64,000 nt of DNA from QZLE01 sp033852075 (GTDB lineage: Bacteria; Pseudomonadota; Gammaproteobacteria; QZLD01), in NCBI GenBank assembly GCA_033852075.1, contig JAWSVC010000022.1, forward strand, positions 124,001-188,000, in the 5' to 3' direction. Below, piece by piece: positions 43,073-51,058 of this stretch (the first letter of the stretch is position 1; each line of letters opens with the position of its first letter). The position numbers were made by a program, and so were the translations under genes. Below the pieces are notes generated by a model. The model searched no databases and was not told the DNA's origin. It saw only the letters and a list, made by a program, of their open reading frames with translations.

Positions 43073-44020
43073 TTATTTTTGAGCTTTTACTACTTCTTGC
43101 AAACGATCCATAACAGCACAGGCAAGATCATCGGCATTAAACTTAGCAATAAATTTATTCGCGCCTACTGTCTTAATCATATCCTGATTAAACACACCAC
43201 TTAGTGATGTATGTAACAATACATAAAGATCGGTAAGCCTGGTGTCATTTCTAATCTCTGTAGTTAATGTATAGCCATCCATCATGGGCATTTCAATATC
43301 TGATAACACCATAACCAGTTTGTCGATTGAAAAATCAGGATCATCAGCCCATTCCTGGAGTTGAGCAAGCCCTTCCTTACCATTTTTTGCCATAGTAATA
43401 TTTAATCCCGTTGGCTCTACGGTTCTTTTTATCTGGTTACGCGCAACAACTGAATCATCAATTATTAAGATATGGTAGTCCTTAGCAATTTCACTAAGAC
43501 TTTTTGTTTGCTCCTCTGACTCTTTGGAAACACTGATATCAATTTCTGTAACTTCTGAAAGTATCTTTTCAACATCGATTATCTGTACTAAAACCCCATT
43601 AAGTTTTGTTACCGCAGTTAGGTAACTATCAAGCGTAGTTTGACTTGGAGGTGGCATTACATCCTTCCAGTTCATGTTTACAATTCTATCTACACTACCT
43701 ACTTTAAAACCCTGCACACTACGGTTGTATTCAGTAATTATCACAGAGCCATTGGAGTCATCACCCAGCACAGGCCCTCCTACGGCTCGTTGCAGATCAA
43801 TAATTGAAATTGTTGCTCCGCGATAGTTTGTTATCCCAATCACAGCAGGATGAGCATGAGGCATTTTTGTGATTTCAGGAGCCCTAATTACTTCTCTAAC
43901 TTTAAATACATTGATGCCAAATAACTGATTCCCTTTTAATGAAAACAGCAATAATTCCATGCGGTTTCTACCCGCCAGCTGAGTTCTTTGATCAACTGAT
44001 GCCATAAATCCTGTGGCCAT
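43073..44020 (-). CDS. cheV: chemotaxis coupling protein CheV (CheW-REC)
   Basis: The N-terminal CheW domain has LLLFSLKGNQLFGINVFKVREV and NYRGATISIIDL. The C-terminal receiver has IIDDSVVARNQ and the phospho-acceptor Asp in VLSDIEMPMMDGY. The ATG at 44020 is taken over a GTG two codons earlier. It is divergent from flgA, which is the common arrangement in Vibrio and Pseudomonas. Confidence 0.94.
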   Translation of the reverse strand: MATGFMASVDQRTQLAGRNRMELLLFSLKGNQLFGINVFKVREVIRAPEITKMPHAHPAVIGITNYRGATISIIDLQRAVGGPVLGDDSNGSVIITEYNRSVQGFKVGSVDRIVNMNWKDVMPPPSQTTLDSYLTAVTKLNGVLVQIIDVEKILSEVTEIDISVSKESEEQTKSLSEIAKDYHILIIDDSVVARNQIKRTVEPTGLNITMAKNGKEGLAQLQEWADDPDFSIDKLVMVLSDIEMPMMDGYTLTTEIRNDTRLTDLYVLLHTSLSGVFNQDMIKTVGANKFIAKFNADDLACAVMDRLQEVVKAQK

Positions 44021-44220
44021 AATCACTACCCTTTTATCTTTTTAATGCTCCATATTAAAAATTAGTACATGAAGCAGCTAATAGCCATATCAGTACAACA
44101 AAATTTAGTTGATTCGATATATTGGTATTGAAAATGCATATAATTTATTATGAACTTAATAAAGATAACGTCGCCAATAAATTGGCAGCTTTTATAAAAT
44201 TGCTGCCATGTGAGAGTAAT

Positions 44221-44934
44221 ATGAGATACCCCATTGCAATCAAGTTAGTTTTAATCATGCTATTTCTTGTGACTTCAAAATCTTATGCATCCCAGATAGA
44301 GTTTGAAGACCTTGAACAACTTCGCATTGGAGTAAAAAACTTCCTTGAGCAACAATACATTGACTCCGGGATTGCTCCAGAAATAACAATTAACCAATTA
44401 GACAAAAGATTACGCCTAAAAAAGTGCACTATACCACCTGAATACAGCCTAAAATCTAACGATAGAAAGTTTGGCAATGTAACGGTATTCATTGAATGCA
44501 ATGGCGAAATAACCTGGTCATTATATATACCTGCCTCAGTTATAGGTTATGAAAGTGTTCTTGTCGCAAAACAAGGAATATTCCGCGGCACCATTATCGG
44601 CAAACAGCACATAAAACATAAAAAAATAGATCTTTCAAAAGCTTATTACGGTTATTACACTTTAGCAGAACAAATAATTGGCAAACAAGCCAGCAGAACT
44701 ATCCCTACCGGCACAATTATTAGTAAACTTTTTCTGGAACTGCCCGATATAATAAAAAATGGTCAAGAAGTTTACATTCAAGCCAAAACTAATAGTATAA
44801 ACATTCAGTTAAAAGGAAAGGCATTAAGCGACGGTAAATTAGGACAGTTAATAAAAGTTAGAAACGTCTCCTCTGGAAAGATCATCCAAGCAAAAGTGAT
44901 CTCCTCCACAAAAGTTAAAGTTTCTTTAGATTAA
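44221..44934 (+). CDS. flgA: flagellar basal body P-ring formation protein FlgA
   Basis: Periplasmic chaperone for FlgI assembly. The signal peptide MRYPIAIKLVLIMLFLVTSKSYA sets the start at 44221 (GAGAG upstream), with 33 spurious residues before it excluded. The C-terminal SAF domain includes ARTIPTGTIIS-like SRTIPTGTIIS and VRNVSSGKIIQAKVIS. Normal length of 237. Confidence 0.9.
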   Translation: MRYPIAIKLVLIMLFLVTSKSYASQIEFEDLEQLRIGVKNFLEQQYIDSGIAPEITINQLDKRLRLKKCTIPPEYSLKSNDRKFGNVTVFIECNGEITWSLYIPASVIGYESVLVAKQGIFRGTIIGKQHIKHKKIDLSKAYYGYYTLAEQIIGKQASRTIPTGTIISKLFLELPDIIKNGQEVYIQAKTNSINIQLKGKALSDGKLGQLIKVRNVSSGKIIQAKVISSTKVKVSLD

Positions 44935-45034
44935 GTGCCCCAATTGCCACATAACCTCTTCTTAACTTTCAACATCTATACCATAATGAACATTAGTCAT
45001 TCTAAAAAAAATTAAAAATATTTTAAAAAAAAGC

Positions 45035-45061
45035 TAAAGTATTATTAATAGATGCCGATAA
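45035..45061 (+). promoter_or_regulatory. sigma-28 (FliA) promoter of flgM
   Basis: TAAA, 15 bp, GCCGATAA: an exact match to the enterobacterial FliA consensus. The leader before flgM contains a stem CCGGGTAAT/ATTACCTGG (45118-45153) with an inner GTTC/GAAC hairpin. Confidence 0.92.
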
Positions 45062-45173
45062 AGTGTTTGATAGCTAATAAAGCTGGTGTTAATCACCGTA
45101 AAAGATACGTAGTTTTACCGGGTAATGTTCAAGAACAACCGATAATTACCTGGAAAAACAAGAGGAATTAGAC

Positions 45174-45491
45174 ATGAGCAATATAATTGATAGCGGTTCA
45201 ACTCTTAGAAATATGGGGTTAGCCGACAATAAAAAAACACAGGGCAGCAGTAATTCAAAAGACGCGCCTGAAAGCAGTACTGCTCCAATTAGCGCTGATT
45301 CTGATGAAAAGGTTCAACTTTCTGCCACACCTGAAAAGATCACTCAAATTAGAGAGGCGATTGATTCAACCCCTGAAGTTGATAGCGCAAGAGTTGCTGA
45401 CATCAAAGCAAAGATTGCAGCTGGCGAATATCCAATAAATCCTGATCAGATTGCCGAAAAAATGATTGACTTGGAGAAACTGCTTTCCTAG
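45174..45491 (+). CDS. flgM: anti-sigma-28 factor FlgM
   Basis: A 105-residue, mostly disordered protein. The C-terminal FliA-binding part is SDEKVQLSATPEKITQIREAI, and then VADIKAKIAAGEYPINPDQIAEKMI. It inhibits FliA until the hook is finished and is then exported. Its own sigma-28 promoter closes a negative feedback loop. GAGG lies 8 bases from the ATG. Confidence 0.95.
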   Translation: MSNIIDSGSTLRNMGLADNKKTQGSSNSKDAPESSTAPISADSDEKVQLSATPEKITQIREAIDSTPEVDSARVADIKAKIAAGEYPINPDQIAEKMIDLEKLLS

Positions 45492-45505
45492 ATTACAATA
45501 TCTAT

Positions 45506-45994
45506 ATGGAAACAAATAAAAATTTACAGGCATTTATTGACATAATTGAACATGCCATTAACGCCTCAAAAGAATTGCAACAACTCTTAAACCAAGAGAT
45601 GCATTTGCTTGCGTCTCGTAAATTTGATGAACTATCCACAATATTAACTAAAAAAGTAAATATCATAGACCAGTTAGAAAACTTAGAAAAAGATCGCTCA
45701 AATCTATTAACTAATGAAGGTTATTCTGCCGATGTTCAAGGCACAAAGTCATTCCTAAATGATAATAAAGATAACAAAAAACTTACAAAGTCATGGAAAG
45801 ATTTAATGGACTTAATCAAAGAGTGCCAAATTATTAATCAGTCAAACGGAATGGTCGTATCAAAAAACCAAACTCAAATTCAACAAGTTATGCAAATAAT
45901 TACTGGCGGACAAAATAAAGGTTACAGCAATACCTATAATAACAAAGGAAAACAAAGTTTCTCTTCGCAAGGAAGAGATATATCTAAAGCCTAA
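45506..45994 (+). CDS. flgN: flagellar export chaperone FlgN-like
   Basis: A helical 162-residue protein; the pattern (INASKELQQLLNQEMHLLASRKFDELSTILTKK) and place after flgM fit FlgN, which holds hook-associated proteins FlgK and FlgL for export. The last 40 residues are polar Asn/Gln/Ser-rich, as common in FlgN. 14 bp after flgM, so cotranscribed. Confidence 0.88.
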   Translation: METNKNLQAFIDIIEHAINASKELQQLLNQEMHLLASRKFDELSTILTKKVNIIDQLENLEKDRSNLLTNEGYSADVQGTKSFLNDNKDNKKLTKSWKDLMDLIKECQIINQSNGMVVSKNQTQIQQVMQIITGGQNKGYSNTYNNKGKQSFSSQGRDISKA

Positions 45995-46047
45995 TATTTA
46001 TACTAACCTTAGATTAAGGTTAACCAAAAATTAGTTTGGTGAGTGTT

Positions 46048-46752
46048 TTGCAAGAAAAAGACTTTATAAAAATAACAAACCGAGGGCAGATTCTTAAGAT
46101 CCTTGACCATATCTGTAGCATACATACAGTTTTGAACGTTAGCTTTAAAAACGATAAACAAATATATTCCAGCTCTCTTCTTGATATTGACGAAAAAAAG
46201 AAACTATTAAAGCTTGATGAATTAAACCCTTCTCAGGGACATGATAATATACGTAAAAACACAATCATCAACATACATTGCAGACATTCTGGCAACGAAT
46301 CGAAGTTTAATCTAAAAATCAAAAAGATAGATATAGAAAACGATATCTACTATTACCTAGCATCTTTTCCTGAAGAACTTTATCACTATCAACGACGTAA
46401 TTCATTAAGGGTTGCTCCTGCACTAATGCTTGAACCCGAAATAGTGATTTTCAGAAATAGTTTTCATACTGAAGGCAAACTACATAACATATCCTATTCC
46501 GGAATAGGGGGCATTTTAGACGGGCCAGAAACTCCCGAATTAAATGAAACTTATGTTATCCAAATATCTTTAAGTACCGAATCTCCAATTATTACTCAAA
46601 TAACCATGAAATTTGTAGGGGCTCCAGGACACAAAGGAAAAAGGCGTTTTGGAGCAACATTTACCAACCTTTCTCATGAAGATGAACAACGTTTGACCAC
46701 TGTTATCAATAAAATCCAACGTTATTATATTAGACGCGGAAATCTTGCCTAA
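46048..46752 (+). CDS. ycgR: flagellar brake protein YcgR
   Basis: A YcgR N-terminal beta-barrel is followed by a PilZ domain with the c-di-GMP ligands RRNSLRV (RxxxR) and HNISYSGIGG (NxSxxG). It should slow or bias the motor when c-di-GMP is high. The start is not certain: TTG at 46048 has GGTGAG 4 bases upstream, and TTG/GTG codons four codons earlier are possible. It sits behind flgN. Confidence 0.9.
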   Translation: MQEKDFIKITNRGQILKILDHICSIHTVLNVSFKNDKQIYSSSLLDIDEKKKLLKLDELNPSQGHDNIRKNTIINIHCRHSGNESKFNLKIKKIDIENDIYYYLASFPEELYHYQRRNSLRVAPALMLEPEIVIFRNSFHTEGKLHNISYSGIGGILDGPETPELNETYVIQISLSTESPIITQITMKFVGAPGHKGKRRFGATFTNLSHEDEQRLTTVINKIQRYYIRRGNLA

Positions 46753-46835
46753 AAAATAATTTTATAAATTTAGGCTTTTTTAAGCGATCCACACACTCAA
46801 ACTGGATGTTTTTTAACCAAAAAACACAAAAAAGT

Positions 46836-46866
46836 GTGACATAGCTCACGGTTTTGTACTATAATC
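46836..46866 (+). promoter_or_regulatory. CRP/Vfr-like site and -10 box upstream of the Arg-rich gene
   Basis: TGTGA-N6-TCAC with a G in place of the last A is a close match to a CRP-family site. TATAAT follows at 46861-46866. The site centre would be about 29 bp upstream of the transcript start, nearer than a classical class II site, so repression or an unusual arrangement is possible. Confidence 0.55.
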
Positions 46867-47001
46867 TTCGCTAGATAGGTATTTGAAATTATTTATTAAT
46901 AAACGGATTTATATTGCAACACGATTTAAACGTAAAAAAACTAAATATATCATTGCAATAATTAATAAAGCGATAGCTTAGGGCGCGGAAATACGGATAC
47001 A

Positions 47002-47193
47002 ATGATGAAATTACATGAACAAAATTTAGATCATAATTTTACTGAACGTAGAACTAACCAACGTAGGACTACGAATGACCGCAGAACAAGCTTCCGTTTT
47101 TTAATGGAAAAACCAAACAGAAGATCAGGATCTGATAGACGAGCGAACTTTGATGTTTGGACTCAGCAAATTAATGTCAGAACCAGCAACTAA
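47002..47193 (+). CDS. arginine-rich small protein with RR/DRR repeats, 63 residues
   Basis: Contains ERR-xxx-RR-xxx-DRR-xxx-RF (17-35) and then NRRSGSDRR, a periodic pattern of arginine pairs five residues apart. A second such protein follows at 47365 with the same spacing. The function is unknown to me. RxxxR is also the first half of the c-di-GMP motif in PilZ proteins, and DRR motifs often appear before PilZ domains, but no PilZ fold is present here. CGGA is 6-7 bases upstream of the ATG pair. Confidence 0.75.
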   Translation: MMKLHEQNLDHNFTERRTNQRRTTNDRRTSFRFLMEKPNRRSGSDRRANFDVWTQQINVRTSN

Positions 47194-47364
47194 CAGACCC
47201 TTTATTTTCAATAATTCTTTTTATTATTTATTTATCAAAAAAAGCTAGATAACTCTCAACTCAACTCTTTACTGCACTGCACAATAAAGTTATACTCAAG
47301 CCATAAGTTAACAAAATTATTAACTTGGAATGTTAGTTTGTTAAATGCTTTTCTGGTAACTACT

Positions 47365-47547
47365 ATGAGAAAATTAACTAGTACAAAATCAAATGAACGC
47401 AGGTTAAGAGACCGACGCGCCAGATGCGATCGCAGAAATTATATTAGATTTACTCAACACAGAATGAATGACCGTCGCATTTTCTTCGATCGCCGCGATA
47501 ATAAAGAAATTTTAGAGCTAGAAATTGAAACAATTAATTGTGCTTGA
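47365..47547 (+). CDS. arginine-rich small protein with RR/DRR repeats, 60 residues
   Basis: Paralogue-like partner of the gene at 47002: ERRLRDRRARCDRRNYIRF aligns residue for residue with the repeat there, followed by MNDRR and FFDRRD. The N-terminus MRKL matches the MKL of the partner, which favours the ATG at 47365 over a TTG nine codons earlier. It is very basic in the first 45 residues and acidic at the end. 144 bp separate the two genes, enough for a separate promoter. Confidence 0.72.
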   Translation: MRKLTSTKSNERRLRDRRARCDRRNYIRFTQHRMNDRRIFFDRRDNKEILELEIETINCA

Positions 47548-47580
47548 TTAATAATCTGGAATGTATTCGCTTAATGCCGG

Positions 47581-48903
47581 CTAATTTGCCGGCATTTTTG
47601 TAATTTCTATAACTACCTCACCTTTATCCGCAAAAGGCTCGCAATAGCAATATCCAATAACCGCGGCTATCTCATCACCAATATAAAGCAGCGGTACTCT
47701 ATCTCTCATCCAAGGAGGAACCTTGTATTCTTGAAATAGTTTTTTCAGCTCATGCCTTCCGCTTCTACCAAATGGACGGCAACGCTCTCCCCCAATTCGA
47801 TATCTGATACTTGCGTTATCAACTAAAACACATTCTTTTTTTAGACCAATCCCGCTTTTTTCTTTTACCTCAAGATAATCACTATTATTAATTTGAATAT
47901 TTGTGGTTAAATCCCATGGTAACTCTTCACAAATAACTTCTGACTGAACGCGGTCAATATAAAGCATTCCTTGGTAGCGCCTAATAATACCGAAACCCCA
48001 ATCTAAAATTGGATTCTTGTCTTCTGCCGCATTAATAAGAGAATTAATACCCACCTCTAAACGTTCAGTATTCGGCAAAACGATATTATGATTTTTAATC
48101 CATAGACGAATTACATTTTTCTGTCGAACAAAATCCAACTCAGCCAGCCTGGCAACAATTAGATGGTTATTATCTGCAATAGCGGCAAGTATCTTACTAG
48201 CTTCTGCGTCTATCTGCTTACTGGCTTCACGGCAATGTAATAAACTGCGCAGAATCCCTTTCTTTGCTCCAGGCCAACGTTTTTCCAACTGAGGAATAAT
48301 TTCATTGCGTAGCAAGTTACGATCAAAGTCTGGCTGTTGATTAGTTGGATCTTCAACCCACTCTAATTCATGCTGTTCGGCATACTTTTCCAGATTTGTT
48401 CTTGATATATCCAGCAATGGTCTAAATAAATAACCTGCGCCCAGTGACCTTGTTTCAGGTATACCTCCAAGCCCATGCACTCCGGCACCTCGCAATGCTT
48501 GCTGCAAAAAAGTCTCAATCTGATCGTCTGCATGATGAGCAAACAACATTACATCAGACTCATTATTTATAAGTTTTTCGAATTCAGCATATCTTGCATT
48601 ACGCGCAGCAAGCTCCAGGCTCTCACCTGGATTCTTTTCAATTACCGGTTTTATAAGCTTAAAACCTATTCCATACGATAGAGAAATCTGTTCGCAGTGA
48701 TAAGCCCACTGTGCGGATACGCTTTGCAGGCCGTGATCTACATGAACGGCAATTATCTTATTATCACCAAACCTTTCTTTATTGGATGCTATGATATGTA
48801 ACAATGATGCAGAATCAAGCCCTCCACTATAGGCAATAAAGATATTACCTGTAATTTTTAAAGATAGAATTTTGTTTAGGACATATTGGTCAATTTTAGG
48901 CAT
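47581..48903 (-). CDS. tilS: tRNA(Ile)-lysidine synthase TilS
   Basis: Adds lysine to C34 of tRNA-Ile2 so that it reads AUA. The PP-loop YSGGLDSASLLHI and HHADDQIETFLQQALRGAGVHGLGG are diagnostic, and the C-terminal domain ends with RPFGRSGRHELKKLFQEYKVPPW. 440 residues is normal. It belongs with accA and dnaE, but a lipoprotein gene and a repeat island separate it from accA here. Confidence 0.94.
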   Translation of the reverse strand: MPKIDQYVLNKILSLKITGNIFIAYSGGLDSASLLHIIASNKERFGDNKIIAVHVDHGLQSVSAQWAYHCEQISLSYGIGFKLIKPVIEKNPGESLELAARNARYAEFEKLINNESDVMLFAHHADDQIETFLQQALRGAGVHGLGGIPETRSLGAGYLFRPLLDISRTNLEKYAEQHELEWVEDPTNQQPDFDRNLLRNEIIPQLEKRWPGAKKGILRSLLHCREASKQIDAEASKILAAIADNNHLIVARLAELDFVRQKNVIRLWIKNHNIVLPNTERLEVGINSLINAAEDKNPILDWGFGIIRRYQGMLYIDRVQSEVICEELPWDLTTNIQINNSDYLEVKEKSGIGLKKECVLVDNASIRYRIGGERCRPFGRSGRHELKKLFQEYKVPPWMRDRVPLLYIGDEIAAVIGYCYCEPFADKGEVVIEITKMPAN

Positions 48904-49005
48904 TGGTAGATTGTAAATGTTAATCGGGCTTAATTAAATGATATTTCATCATATATCCGCATTCCATAAGACAAAGGTCGAATATTATTTACTTAAAATA
49001 ATAGA

Positions 49006-49025
49006 TAATATCGTATACGATATTA
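49006..49025. promoter_or_regulatory. 20-bp perfect palindrome upstream of the lipoprotein gene
   Basis: A perfect inverted repeat centred on TCGTATACGA, with AATAT flanks, about 75 bp before the ATG. Its GTATAC core resembles sites of FadR-type GntR regulators. No such regulator is adjacent. Confidence 0.5.
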
Positions 49026-49100
49026 AATAAAATCTAATAACAACATAATTAGAATAATCTATAACTTACCATCTTTGTGGGCTCTTAGGAGGAGAACCAG

Positions 49101-50567
49101 ATGAAATCCGTTAGGACAGCAGGATTATTTTTTATCATTACCTTTTTAAGCTCCATAATTTTAGCAGGGTGCGGAGGAGGCCGTACAGACAATGCTGATG
49201 ATGAACAACAAATTACGCAAAACGGCATAACCTGGACATTCTCTATAGAAACAATATCCGGGCAATTTGCAACTGGTGACTACTGGGTGGTCGGGCCAGT
49301 TGAAATTATCGATATATCCCCAAACTCTGAGGTTATTACTGAAAACTGGACATCACCTAACCTAGGCGTAATCCAGCGCACAATCAATGGTTCTATGATT
49401 AACCCTGATCCTGACAATGAAGAAACCCAAGGCTATGACAGCCACATGTATAGATATAACCAAGACTGGGGCGCAGATTATGACCCTGAAATGAACAAAG
49501 GCCGGCCAAGTAACTCTGACATATCCGATTCCAATCCACTTATTGTGCAGCCAAATAGCTCTCTAATTTCTACCATAAGCCATACTTATGACGAGTTGGT
49601 TACCCTGCAAACCAGAGTATTTATAAAATCTGCAGCTATCTTAACTGTATTATCTGAAGCTCCTCCTGAAAACTCTTTCCGCCCCCCTTATTGCGGAACC
49701 GACAAAACAGTAAAATGGCAAATTGAAGACCTGAATTACTCAATCCTAGCCAATCTTGCCCCTGTTGACTACACACCCAATATTGAAGATATTGAAAATA
49801 ATTTCGACCGTTTCTGGTTGGAACAAAGCCGGGTTTGGACCGTAGGAGCCATGCATCCGGCAGAAAACATGCAATTTTACGGACGCGATATGGCTAGTGA
49901 AATAGGTGATGCTGCATTAATGCTGAATCTTAATTTCTCTAATAAAGAAAAGCAGTTTCTATTTAGCCGCATGGTGCAACTAGGCATCGACTTTACTGGC
50001 TTTATCGATGACGGAGGGTTCTTTCCTCATGATGGAGGGATACACATGGGACGAAAACTACCTATCCTTATTGCCGGAAATGCCCTCAATGACGCGCATA
50101 TGATGGATGTTGGCAATTGGACAATTAACGAAGAACAATGGAATGGTGGCTTTATTACCTTACCATTTCAGGAAGATTCCCAAACCTTCTATGTTACTGC
50201 TGAAGACGTAGCCATTGACCACCTTGGCAGGGATGGTAATGCCGAAGAATACACAGCAGATGACATTGGCATGCCAGAATGGGGAATTAGACATCAGGCC
50301 TATCCTAAGGGTGACGATAGAAGACTGGATGCAGCATATCGTCTTACCAATGCCCGCCCAATGGCAAGCCACGCACTTGCTGCCCATATTATGGGATTAA
50401 AAGAAGAATGGAACCATGATGCTTTCTTTGACTATGAGGATCGCTGGTGGAATATAGACTACACCCCAGAGAATGACTTTACTCACCAAGGTGGAGCATA
50501 CACAAACTTTGCACGCAGCATGTGGTTGAATTATCGTGATGATTATCCACCAGTGTGGAGTGAGTAA
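49101..50567 (+). CDS. uncharacterised lipoprotein, 488 residues
   Basis: A lipobox LAGC (Cys24) after a hydrophobic segment predicts a lipoprotein; Gly-Gly-Gly follows, with no Asp at +2, so outer-membrane sorting is likely. AGGAGGAG is 5-6 bases from the ATG. The first 200 residues look like beta domains with NITWTFSIETIS and TGDYWVVGPVEI; the rest is rich in Trp, Tyr and His, with GGFFPHDGGIHMGRKLPILIAG, reminiscent of helical-toroid glycan-acting enzymes, but I cannot name a family. It is inserted between tilS and accA, flanked by repeats, so acquired. Confidence 0.7.
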   Translation: MKSVRTAGLFFIITFLSSIILAGCGGGRTDNADDEQQITQNGITWTFSIETISGQFATGDYWVVGPVEIIDISPNSEVITENWTSPNLGVIQRTINGSMINPDPDNEETQGYDSHMYRYNQDWGADYDPEMNKGRPSNSDISDSNPLIVQPNSSLISTISHTYDELVTLQTRVFIKSAAILTVLSEAPPENSFRPPYCGTDKTVKWQIEDLNYSILANLAPVDYTPNIEDIENNFDRFWLEQSRVWTVGAMHPAENMQFYGRDMASEIGDAALMLNLNFSNKEKQFLFSRMVQLGIDFTGFIDDGGFFPHDGGIHMGRKLPILIAGNALNDAHMMDVGNWTINEEQWNGGFITLPFQEDSQTFYVTAEDVAIDHLGRDGNAEEYTADDIGMPEWGIRHQAYPKGDDRRLDAAYRLTNARPMASHALAAHIMGLKEEWNHDAFFDYEDRWWNIDYTPENDFTHQGGAYTNFARSMWLNYRDDYPPVWSE

Positions 50568-50703
50568 ATATTTAGATTGGGCATTGCCAACTACTAGACT
50601 TTATAGACTCAAAACTGGATACCGGCCTTCGCCCACTGCTGTCCGGGTAAAATATTGCGAACCTTAGGAAAGCAGTGTTGAGCAAGGTTCTGGAATGAAG
50701 CTG

Positions 50704-50732
50704 NNNNNNNNNNNNNNNNNNNNNNNNNNNNN
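50704..50732. other. assembly gap (29 N)
   Basis: Unknown bases lie between two inverted copies of the cassette end, the expected place for a short-read assembly to fail. The true length is not known. Confidence 0.98.
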
Positions 50733-50936
50733 TTTCCCCGGACAGCAGTGGGCCTTCGCCGGTATGACGGCATCGTACTTGGGGAAAATAAAGGTTAAGT
50801 TAAAGATATTGTAAAGATAAGCCCGGAAATCAAAACGCGTTACGAGTTGAGCCGTAAACGACTATCCCTGAAATACGAGTAAATTTTCGCGGAATATTTT
50901 TTCAAGATCGAGAGAATAACCCACTTACGTAAGTAA

Positions 50937-51057
50937 AAAGCGTCACGAGCACAGCTTAGTCGAGGTGTAAATAGACAAAAACAGTTGAGCTTACACACAA
51001 GTAAGCGACTCATTTTTTAGCTATTTACAACAAAGAATAAGCAAGCGCAGTAGCTTT
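50937..51057 (-). repeat. 121-bp 3'-flush hairpin element, copy C
   Basis: Same length as copies A and B. Apical stem TGAG-CTTAC-ACACAA-GTAAG-CGA-CTCA, then T-run; outer stems GTAAATAG/CTATTTAC, GCTTA/TAAGC and AAAGC/GCTTT. Ends 1 bp before the accA stop codon. Confidence 0.85.
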
Positions 51058-51058
51058 T

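Larger units (their letters stand above)
50568..51058. repeat. intergenic repeat island with an assembly gap
   Basis: No gene. A cassette begins at 50621 with ACCGGCCTTCGCCCACTGCTG and the reversed end is at 50733-50770; between them is an imperfect GAACCTT/AAGGTTC hairpin and the run of 29 N (50704-50732). After the cassette, 50885-50936 resembles part of the diverged hairpin unit and 50937-51057 is a complete copy. Confidence 0.8.

Noticed and set aside
46919..47001. c-di-GMP riboswitch upstream of the Arg-rich gene
   Set aside because: The neighbourhood suggested it, but the GEMM core and tetraloop-receptor motifs are not present.
48904..49100. A further gene between tilS and the lipoprotein
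   Set aside because: Only AT-rich DNA with the palindrome; no frame with a ribosome site.
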